A program made the translations under genes and the position numbers. 40,904 bases of DNA. Origin: Mizugakiibacter sediminis. GTDB lineage: Bacteria; Pseudomonadota; Gammaproteobacteria; Xanthomonadales; Rhodanobacteraceae. Of this stretch, positions 1 to 6,487 are shown piece by piece. The notes beneath the pieces are model-generated. The model was given only the letters and a program-made list of their open reading frames with translations, did not search any database and was not told the DNA's origin. Within the stretch, counting starts at the first letter, position 1; every line of letters begins with the position of its first letter. Where the stretch lies: assembly GCF_000953855.2 (NCBI RefSeq), contig NZ_DF970177.1, positions 1-40,904 of the forward strand, given 5' to 3'.

Positions 1-63
1 CCGCGCCGCGCGGCCGCGAGCCGAAGCCGCCTTCGCGCGCGCAGCGGCGCGGCGCCGCCGTCT

Positions 64-900
64 TCAGCCGCGCAGCCGCGCCAGCAGCGCCTGCGCGGCG
101 GCCGGATTGCGCGCCTTGGCGCTGCTGATGAAGTAGACGAACACGTCGCGCGGGGTCCGCCGCGCGGGTGCGGGCTGCACGTACGGCAGGTCCGCCGGCG
201 CGCCGCCCTCGGCCCACTGCCTGGCGCGCGCGGCCCACGCGTCGAGCGCGTCCGGCGCGTAGCCGGCCGGCTCCTCGGCGCGGCTGCGCATCAGCCGCGC
301 GTAGACGAAGTCGCCGGTGGGATCGGCGAACGAGGGATATGCGTCGGAGTCGGTGAACACGCTGGGCAGGCGATGCGCGCGGGCGAGATCGAGATAGGCG
401 TCGCAGAGGAAGCTCGGGTGGCGCACTTCCAGCACGTGACGCAATGGGCGGCCGTCCAGCGCGCGCGGCAGCAGGTCGAGGAAGGCGGCGAAGTCGTCGC
501 GTTCGAAGCGGCGCGAGGGCGGGAACTGCCAGAGGATCGGCCCCAGCCGGTCGCCCAGCTCGGCCAGGCCGCCGAACACGAAGGCGTCGATGGTCTTGCC
601 GGCGTTGGCCAGCGCCTTGCCTTCGACGACGTAGCGCGGCGCCTTCAGCGAGAACACGAAGCCGTCCGGCGTCTCGCTGCGCCACTTGGCGTAGGTCGCC
701 GGCTTCTGCGCGCCGTACCAGGTGCCGTTGATCTCGATCGCGGTGAGCTGGCGGCTGGCGTATTCGAGCTCGCGCCGCTGCGGCAGGTCGGCCGGATAGA
801 AACTGGCGCGCCACGGCGCGAAGGTCCAGCCGCCGATGCCGACGCGGATGCGCGGCGCGGCGGAGGCGGCGGCGAACAGGTCGGCGGTGGGCGAGGGCAT
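64..900 (-). CDS. DUF72 (YecE-like) family protein
   Basis: A 278-residue protein of the DUF72/YecE family, a TIM-barrel-like family of unknown biochemical function. The N-terminal part reads RVGIGGWTFAPWRASFYP, the usual opening of the family (a glycine-rich strand followed by a W-x-x-FYP segment). Further on come IEINGTWYG, FSLKAPRYV, the ILWQFPPS segment and LEVRHPSF, all recognisable family blocks in the expected order. Length is normal for the family, so it appears intact. The ATG at 900 is chosen because the family homology starts about 17 residues later; the open frame continues upstream but only as an antisense shadow of the next gene. It lies 59 bp downstream of the DacB-like gene on the same strand. 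The family assignment is secure; the function is unknown. Confidence 0.9.
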   Translation of the reverse strand: MPSPTADLFAAASAAPRIRVGIGGWTFAPWRASFYPADLPQRRELEYASRQLTAIEINGTWYGAQKPATYAKWRSETPDGFVFSLKAPRYVVEGKALANAGKTIDAFVFGGLAELGDRLGPILWQFPPSRRFERDDFAAFLDLLPRALDGRPLRHVLEVRHPSFLCDAYLDLARAHRLPSVFTDSDAYPSFADPTGDFVYARLMRSRAEEPAGYAPDALDAWAARARQWAEGGAPADLPYVQPAPARRTPRDVFVYFISSAKARNPAAAQALLARLRG

Positions 901-959
901 GGACACCTGCGTGCGTTGCCGCCGCCACGATAGCCGCGCGGCGCGCGCCGATCCAGCCG

Positions 960-2528
960 CTACGGCTGTGTTGTCGCGCCGGCGTAGCCGGCCAGCAGCG
1001 CGGCGATCGCGTCGAGGTCGGCGCCGGGCGCGGGCGCGGCCGACGCACCCTGCGCATCGGTCGGGCGCAGGTAGCGGTCCAGCATCAGCGCGAACGCGAG
1101 GGGTTCGCCGGCGGCGTCGGTGACGTAGCCGGACAGCGCGTAGCTGTGCGCCAGCGTGCCGGTCTTGGCGCGCAGGCGGCCGTCGGCGGGCGTGCCGGCG
1201 AAGCGGTGGTCGAGCGTGCCGTCGACGCCGGCGACCGGCAGCGCGTCGAGATACGTCTGCGCGAACGGCTGCGTGCGCACCCAGGCCAGCAGCGTGGTGG
1301 TCGCGCGCGGCGTGACCAGGTCCTTGCGCGACAGGCCGCTGCCTTCCTCGAACGTCGCCGCGCCGGGCGCGATGCCGATGCGCGCCAGCAGCGCGCGCAG
1401 CGCGCACAGGCCCCAGCCTTCGCTGGTGTCGGGCGGCCGCGCGCGGTCGGCGCAGACGCCGCGCCGCGCGGCCTGCACGCCGACCTGCAGCAGCAGGTGC
1501 TGCGCGTAGAGGTTGTCGGAATCCTTCAGCGCGCGACGCACCAGCTCGGACAGCGGCGGCGAGGCGAGTTCGGCGAGCGTCTGCAGGTCCGGCGAGGCCA
1601 GCGCGGGATCGGCTTGCGGCCAGCGCAGCGCGCGCACCCTGCCGTCGATGCGGACGCCGCGGCGCGCGAGCGCCGTGCGCAGCAGGTTGCCGGCCAGCAT
1701 CGCGGGATCGGGCGCCGACAGCGTGTAGCTGCGCGCGTCGACGCCGGCGGGCAGGCTGCCCAGCGCGTACAGCGCGGCTGTGCCGGGCGCGCGGTACAGG
1801 CCGAGCGCGGCGCCGGATGACGCGGAGGTGCGGTTGACCACGGCGACGCCCGCTTCCGCAGGCGTCACCGTCACCGCGCAGCAGCGCGCGCCGTCGCGCG
1901 TCACCGTCACCTGCACCGCGTTGTCGGCGACGCCGAGCGCCGACACCGGCGCGGCGAAGCCGCTCTGCAGATCGCCGGCTTCCCAGCCGCTGCCGAATTC
2001 CGGGCCCTGGTAGAAGGTGGCGTCGGCGACCAGATCGCCGCGCACGCGGACGATGCCGCGTGCGACGACGGCGGCGGTGAAGCGCTCGGCCCAGTCGGCG
2101 GTGGGGCCGTCGGCCGCGCCGAAGCCGGGATCGCCGCGGCCGACCAGCAGCAGGTCGCCGCGCAGCACGCCGTGCGGGCCGGGCGCGCGCGTCGCGTACA
2201 GCGAGGTGGCGATGCGGTAGTTCGCGCCCAGCGCGTCCAGTGCCAGCGCCGCGGTGTACAGCTTGGCGTTCGACGCCGGCACGGCCAGCTTGTCGGCGTC
2301 GTGCGCGTACAGCGTGCGCCCGCTGTCCAGCGCGACCACGTGGATGCCCCATGCCGCCGCGGCGAAACGCGGCTGCGCGAGATAGGCGTCGATGCGCGCG
2401 GCGAGCGCGGCCGGCGACTTTGGCGCGACGACGGCGACTGGCGGCGGCGCCGATGCGCGCGGCGGCGCGACGCTGCACGCAGCCAGCGCCAGTGCGGCCA
2501 GCAGGCCGGGCAGTCGGTTCGAGGTCAT
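960..2528 (-). CDS. dacB: D-alanyl-D-alanine carboxypeptidase/endopeptidase (PBP4, peptidase S13), predicted lipoprotein
   Basis: A 522-residue low-molecular-mass class C penicillin-binding protein that should trim or cleave peptidoglycan peptide cross-links in the periplasm. All three active-site motifs are visible: SNAK (S86-x-x-K89), SDN at 337-339 and KTG at 455-457. The N-terminus is a short hydrophobic signal ending in LAAC with Cys18, which looks like a lipobox, followed by a Pro/Ala-rich linker to about residue 37. Lipid anchoring is therefore likely, whereas E. coli DacB is soluble. The start at 2528 is preferred because it gives a complete lipoprotein signal; an in-frame ATG at 2552 would add eight charged residues in front of it. 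The long insertion between SxxK and SxN is typical of S13 enzymes. It has no obvious functional link with its neighbours. Confidence 0.93.
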   Translation of the reverse strand: MTSNRLPGLLAALALAACSVAPPRASAPPPVAVVAPKSPAALAARIDAYLAQPRFAAAAWGIHVVALDSGRTLYAHDADKLAVPASNAKLYTAALALDALGANYRIATSLYATRAPGPHGVLRGDLLLVGRGDPGFGAADGPTADWAERFTAAVVARGIVRVRGDLVADATFYQGPEFGSGWEAGDLQSGFAAPVSALGVADNAVQVTVTRDGARCCAVTVTPAEAGVAVVNRTSASSGAALGLYRAPGTAALYALGSLPAGVDARSYTLSAPDPAMLAGNLLRTALARRGVRIDGRVRALRWPQADPALASPDLQTLAELASPPLSELVRRALKDSDNLYAQHLLLQVGVQAARRGVCADRARPPDTSEGWGLCALRALLARIGIAPGAATFEEGSGLSRKDLVTPRATTTLLAWVRTQPFAQTYLDALPVAGVDGTLDHRFAGTPADGRLRAKTGTLAHSYALSGYVTDAAGEPLAFALMLDRYLRPTDAQGASAAPAPGADLDAIAALLAGYAGATTQP

Positions 2529-2625
2529 GCGACGGTGCTCATGCTCCCCCATGCGCGGGTAGGTTAACGGAGCATCCGTCGTCGTGGACGTCGCCCGGAC
2601 GGATACGGCGCGGATACGGCCCCGT

Positions 2626-3051
2626 TCAGACCCAGGGGTCGTAGCTGCCGAACCACCACAGGTGGCCTTCGGGGTCGCGGCAGCTGTAGCCCTTGCCGCC
2701 GTAGTCCTTCGCCGCGAGCGGATCGACGATCTCCGCGCCGGCGGCGACGGCGCGCGCGTAGTGCGCGTCGCAGTCGGCGACGACGACACACGGGCACTGC
2801 GTCTCGCGGCCGCCGATCTCGTCCGGCTGGGCGATGCGCCGGCCCCATGCGCTGCCGTTGTCGACCGGGCCCAGCATGATCATGCCGTTGCCGAAGGTGA
2901 GCTGCGCGTGCTGCACCACGCCGCGCTCGTCGACGTAGACGGCGTGCTTCTCGAAGCCGAAGGCGCGGCACAGCCAGTCGATGGCGGCGAGCGCGTCGCG
3001 GTAGCGCAAGGCGGGGATGATGGTGGCGACGGTGGCGGCGGCTTCGGACAT
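2626..3051 (-). CDS. VOC (glyoxalase/bleomycin-resistance fold) family protein
   Basis: A 141-residue single VOC-fold protein of the PhnB/glyoxalase-like group. The sequence shows the two beta-alpha-beta-beta-beta repeats: TIIPALRYRDALAAIDWLC opens the first, followed by GMIMLGP, and the second ends in the characteristic DPEGHLWWFGSY. Members of this group bind a metal and small ligands, but the substrate cannot be read from sequence. The start at 3051 (MSEAAAT) is preferred because GGAG lies nine bases upstream; an ATG at 3066 would add five residues without a ribosome-binding site. The AraC-type gene immediately upstream on the same strand is often found next to VOC genes, so the two may form a unit. 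Confidence 0.9.
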   Translation of the reverse strand: MSEAAATVATIIPALRYRDALAAIDWLCRAFGFEKHAVYVDERGVVQHAQLTFGNGMIMLGPVDNGSAWGRRIAQPDEIGGRETQCPCVVVADCDAHYARAVAAGAEIVDPLAAKDYGGKGYSCRDPEGHLWWFGSYDPWV

Positions 3052-3152
3052 GACGATGGTCTCCATGCAGATCGGCGACGGCCGTGGCCGTCCGAGGCGC
3101 GCAGACTAGGCGCGCGCGCCGGCCTGCGTCTTGTAGATTTCGGCGGCCGCGC

Positions 3153-3968
3153 CTACGGCAGCGGGATGTGGTTGACGTGGCCGTCGCGCGCCGCGAGGTA
3201 CGCGCCCGGCGTCATGCCGGCGAAGCGGCGGAACTCGTGCACCAGATGCGCCTGGTCGTGGAAGCCGGCGTCGGCGGCGACGCGCGCCCAGTCGATGCGC
3301 TCGCGGCGCTGCGTCGCGGCGATCACCTCGCGGAAGCGCTGCAGGCGCACGTAGCGCATCGGCCCCATGCCGACGTGCTCGCGGAACAGTTCGCGGAACC
3401 GCCGCGGCGACAGGCCGACGGCCTTTGCCATCGCCGCCGGTCCCTCGGCATCCGGCCGGCGGTCGAAGCCGGCGACGGCGGCGCCGACCGCGGGATGCAG
3501 CCGCGGCTCGGCGACGCGCGCGCGCAGCCAGCGCTGCACGATCGCCATGCGCGCCTGCGGCGACGCCGCGTCCAGCAGGCGCTCGCGTAGCCGTGCGCCG
3601 CCGTCGCCGAGCAGGTCGGCGAGGTCGGTGTGGCGGTCGCACAGGCGATCGACGCGCTCGCGGAAGTACGGGTAGGCGCCGCCGGGCCGGAACACCACGC
3701 CCATCACCGCGATCTGCTCGGTGGTGTCGATCACGAAGCTCCTCGTGCTTGGGCCGTCCAGCACGCTGCCGGACATGCGCAGGCAGGGAAACCCCGGCGC
3801 GTCGGCGTACACGCGCGTCGCGTCCTCGTGGAGGTTGATGATCAGCGTCGCGCCCGGTGCAGGCAGGATGCGCTCCAGCCGGTGCGGGCCGGGCGCGACC
3901 TGCCAGTCCCAGATCTGGACGATGGTCGCCGCCAGCGGCGCGGCGGGAGTGATGGCGAGAAAGCCCAT
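3153..3968 (-). CDS. AraC family transcriptional regulator (DUF6597-type sensor domain)
   Basis: A 271-residue regulator. The N-terminal ~110 residues resemble the DUF6597 domain found in AraC proteins (opening with PAAPLAATIVQIWDW, then PAPGATLIINL and the GVVFRPGGAYPYF block). The C-terminal third is an AraC/XylS double helix-turn-helix: LSPRRFRELFREHVGMGP for the first HTH and ADAGFHDQAHLVHEFRRFAG for the second, ending in MTPGAYL. The start at 3968 has a GGAG eight bases upstream. It is followed by the VOC gene on the same strand after about 100 bp, an arrangement suggesting that it controls that gene. The effector is unknown. It appears intact. Confidence 0.92.
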   Translation of the reverse strand: MGFLAITPAAPLAATIVQIWDWQVAPGPHRLERILPAPGATLIINLHEDATRVYADAPGFPCLRMSGSVLDGPSTRSFVIDTTEQIAVMGVVFRPGGAYPYFRERVDRLCDRHTDLADLLGDGGARLRERLLDAASPQARMAIVQRWLRARVAEPRLHPAVGAAVAGFDRRPDAEGPAAMAKAVGLSPRRFRELFREHVGMGPMRYVRLQRFREVIAATQRRERIDWARVAADAGFHDQAHLVHEFRRFAGMTPGAYLAARDGHVNHIPLP

Positions 3969-4045
3969 CGGCGTCTCCGCGGGTCCGCACCCATGCTAGC
4001 GCGGCCCGCGCCGGCGCGCCCGCCGCTAGCGCACGACAGGCGCGC

Positions 4046-4957
4046 TCAGGCGGCGCGTGCCACGTCTTGCTGCAGGTGCTCGATGAGGAAGTCGAGGAAG
4101 ACGCGTACCTTCTGCGGCGTCTGCCGACCGGGCGGATAGATCGCGTAGAGGGTGTTGTCGTCGAGGAAGGCGAAGTCCTCCAGCACGCGGACCAGACGGC
4201 CGGCCTCGAGATCGCGGCGCACCACGTATTCCGGGAGGATCAGGACGCCTTCGCCGCACACGGCCAACTCGAGCAGGGCGGTGGCGGAGTTGATGCGGTA
4301 ACCGCGCCGTGGCTGCACGCGCCACTGCGCGGCGCCGCGGCTGAAACGCCATTCGACCGATCCGTCGTGGCACTCGAGCAGCAGGCAGGCATGCCGCTCC
4401 AGCTCTTCCGGCGACGCGGGCACGCCGTGCGCCTTCAGGTAGGAGGGCGCCGCGCAGATCACGTCGCGCTCGTGCGCGAGGCGGCGCGCGACCATGTTCG
4501 GCGGCGGCGAATCGAGGAAGCGCAGCGCGAGGTCGTAACCGGTCTCGACCAGGTCGATCATGCGGTCGGTGAACGACAGCTTGATCTCCAGCTGCGGATA
4601 GCGGCGCCGGAACGCCGGCAACAGCGGTGTCAGCACCAGCGGTCCGAAGCCGACGGTGGCGTTGATCCGCAACCGCCCGCGCGGTTCGCCCTGCAGGCTG
4701 GCCACGGTTTCGCGCGACAGCGCCATCTCCTCGAGGATGCGGCGGCAGTGCGCGTAGTACGCGTTGCCGGTATCGGTCAGCGCGAGCTTGCGCGTGGTGC
4801 GATGGATCAGGCGCGCGCCGAGTTCCGCCTCGAGGCGGGCGACGTGACGGCTGACCACCGAGGGCGCGACGCCCATGCGTTCCGCGGCAGCCGAGAAGGT
4901 GCCGGTCTCGGCCACGCGCGCGAACGTCGCGATCAAGGAAAGCTCATCCACGGGCAT
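4046..4957 (-). CDS. LysR family transcriptional regulator
   Basis: A 303-residue LysR-type regulator. The winged HTH covers residues 1-62 (ELSLIATFARVAETGTFSAA, then PSVVSRHVARLEAELGARL and HRTTRKLALT). A LysR substrate-binding domain follows from about residue 90 to 295 (GRLRINATVGFGPLVLTPLL is the start of the domain). It belongs to the group with the IHRTTR motif that usually acts on a single neighbouring target. A GGAG lies ten bases before the ATG. It is transcribed away from the AraC gene at 5442 across a 484-bp gap, so autoregulation or cross-control there is possible. The gene on the other side ends 78 bp away on the same strand. The inducer cannot be predicted. Confidence 0.93.
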   Translation of the reverse strand: MPVDELSLIATFARVAETGTFSAAAERMGVAPSVVSRHVARLEAELGARLIHRTTRKLALTDTGNAYYAHCRRILEEMALSRETVASLQGEPRGRLRINATVGFGPLVLTPLLPAFRRRYPQLEIKLSFTDRMIDLVETGYDLALRFLDSPPPNMVARRLAHERDVICAAPSYLKAHGVPASPEELERHACLLLECHDGSVEWRFSRGAAQWRVQPRRGYRINSATALLELAVCGEGVLILPEYVVRRDLEAGRLVRVLEDFAFLDDNTLYAIYPPGRQTPQKVRVFLDFLIEHLQQDVARAA

Positions 4958-5441
4958 GCAGGCATTGCTCCAGCGACAAGAGTGTTGTGCGGGCGGCCGT
5001 CTTCACGGTCCGGCGGCGCGGTCGCACGATGGCCGGCAACGACGCGCGCGGCGCATGACCTTGCGCACTGCGCCCGCCGCCGCCGGATGCGCGTCGCGCA
5101 CGCCGCCCGCGGTTTTGTGTTCCCGGCGAATTCCAGTCCCCGATCATGTCGTCGAACCCTGTCCTCGTGGATGTGCCGGAAGACGTGCGCGCCGCCGAAG
5201 CGGCCGCACCGCCGCGCCACGGCGGCATCCGCGCGCCCGCCGCGACCGCGCAATTCCTGCCACGCCGGCGCGCCGCAAGTGCCGATCCCGGGACGTCTCG
5301 TCTCGCTACGCTTTCCTCGCCCTCCAATGGGCAGAGTTGTGCAAGTGCAGTAGAAAGGGCCCTTGGCATGCCACCGGGATCGGGACCCCGGTGGCTGCCG
5401 TTTCGCGCGGATGCGGCGGTCGGGGTCGCGAGGTCGCGGCG
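4958..5441. other. 484-bp divergent intergenic region between LysR and AraC genes
   Basis: Open frames run through this gap on both strands, but none shows a recognisable domain and all have the composition of GC-rich shadow frames, so I call no gene. The right-hand part (about 5330-5360) is less GC-rich than the rest (AGAGTTGTGCAAGTGCAGTA) and may hold the AraC promoter, although I cannot place -35 and -10 boxes with confidence. A hairpin at 5370-5395 lies in what would be the AraC leader. Regulatory DNA for both genes is the likeliest content. Confidence 0.5.
5370..5395 (+). promoter_or_regulatory. Leader hairpin upstream of the AraC gene
   Basis: A perfect 9-bp inverted repeat (GCCACCGGG / CCCGGTGGC) with an 8-base loop lies 46 bases before the AraC start codon at 5442. 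It has no T-tract, so it is not an obvious terminator. It could be a structured leader or a protein-binding palindrome; chance is possible at this GC content. Confidence 0.3.
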
Positions 5442-6371
5442 ATGAAGCTGGCCGTGCGTCGAGTGACGCCGGGTTCGGGTCTCGCGCTGGACCGCGACGA
5501 CGGCGCGCTGGCCGCGCTGACGGACGGGCTGATGCTCGTCGAGCTTGGCGAGTCCGCCGCGCTTTCCGTTCCTCCGCGATTTGCCGGCCTCTGGTGCCCG
5601 CGCGTCGGGCGCGTCCACGCTTCCAGTGTCGACGGCGAGCTGGCGCTGACCGGTGACACGGTTTTCGCGTCCGACTCCGAGCGCGCGCTCGAGATCGCCT
5701 GCGCGGCCGGCGCGCGTTGCGTCGGCGTGTTGGCCACGCAGCGCACCTGGGCGCGGCTGAGTTCGGTCGCCACCGGAGCGATCGCGCCCGCGCCGACGGT
5801 GTTCCCGGCGCTGCACGAGGCGCCCGCCGGATTCGGCGCGGCCCTGACGCAGCTTGCCGCGGCCGCCGCGCAGGCGTCGGTGTTGCCGACCGCGCGCATC
5901 GCCTGGCTGGCCCACGCCCTGCACGATATGCAGGCGCCATACGCCGACCTGATCGCGCGTTGCCGCGGCCGTTCGCTGGTGCACCGCAAGCAGACGTTCC
6001 TGCGCCTGCAGCGCGTGCGCCATCGCATCGCCACCTGCACCGACGGCGAACTCGACGTCGCGCAACTGGCGCGCATGGCCAGCTATTCCAACTGGCACCT
6101 GATCCGTTCGTTCAGCGCGGTGTTCGGCGAAACGCCCTATGCGCACTTCATGGCGCACCGCATCGCGCGCGCGCGCGGGCTGATCGAGAAAAGCGCGCTC
6201 GGCATCGGCGATATCGCCATGGCGACGGGCTTCGACAGCCAATCTTCGCTGACGCGCGCTATCAAGCGGCATCTCGGCGTGTCTTCCAGCGAACTGCGCC
6301 GGCGCCCGGATGCGGCGGCGCAGACGGCCGTGCGCGGCGAATACGACGCAGCGGAGCCGTCACCGCGATGA
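5442..6371 (+). CDS. AraC family transcriptional regulator
   Basis: A 309-residue regulator with an AraC/XylS DNA-binding domain at the C-terminus (about residues 185-290). The first HTH is visible in LDVAQLARMASYSNWHLIRS, the second in IGDIAMATGFDSQSSLTRAI, and the recognition-helix end is KRHLGVSSSELRRRP. The N-terminal ~180 residues match no sensor domain I can name. The ATG at 5442 is chosen because GAGG lies eight bases upstream; the frame is open further back, but that part has no family similarity. The gene is followed after 116 bp by the TonB-dependent receptor on the same strand, so it may control receptor expression. That link rests on position only. Confidence 0.88.
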   Translation: MKLAVRRVTPGSGLALDRDDGALAALTDGLMLVELGESAALSVPPRFAGLWCPRVGRVHASSVDGELALTGDTVFASDSERALEIACAAGARCVGVLATQRTWARLSSVATGAIAPAPTVFPALHEAPAGFGAALTQLAAAAAQASVLPTARIAWLAHALHDMQAPYADLIARCRGRSLVHRKQTFLRLQRVRHRIATCTDGELDVAQLARMASYSNWHLIRSFSAVFGETPYAHFMAHRIARARGLIEKSALGIGDIAMATGFDSQSSLTRAIKRHLGVSSSELRRRPDAAAQTAVRGEYDAAEPSPR

Positions 6372-6434
6372 TGGCAATTCCTGCCATGCGGGAAGGCATT
6401 CGCGGCGGCTTGCCGCGATTTTACGAAACCTAAA

Positions 6435-6450
6435 CTTCCGCGGCCGGAAG
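6435..6450 (+). promoter_or_regulatory. Inverted repeat in the TonB-receptor promoter region
   Basis: CTTCCG-CGGC-CGGAAG forms a perfect 6-bp palindrome. It lies just downstream of the most AT-rich stretch of the gap (GATTTTACGAAACCTAAACTT, about 6417-6437), in which TAAACT could be a -10 with CTTGCC as a weak -35. It could be an operator for the receptor gene. A good ribosome-binding site (AGGAG, about 6477-6481) follows before the ATG at 6488. Confidence 0.35.
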
Positions 6451-6487
6451 CGTTCCGGCATTCCTTGTCAGCAAGCAGGAGAACTTC

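Noticed and set aside
1-63. Possible gene end at the left edge
   Set aside because: GC-rich sequence without a supported frame or motif; too short to call.
730-745. TTGATCTCGATCGC, an FNR-like match inside the DUF72 gene
   Set aside because: It lies inside coding sequence, far from any start codon, and its right arm deviates at two bases; treated as chance.
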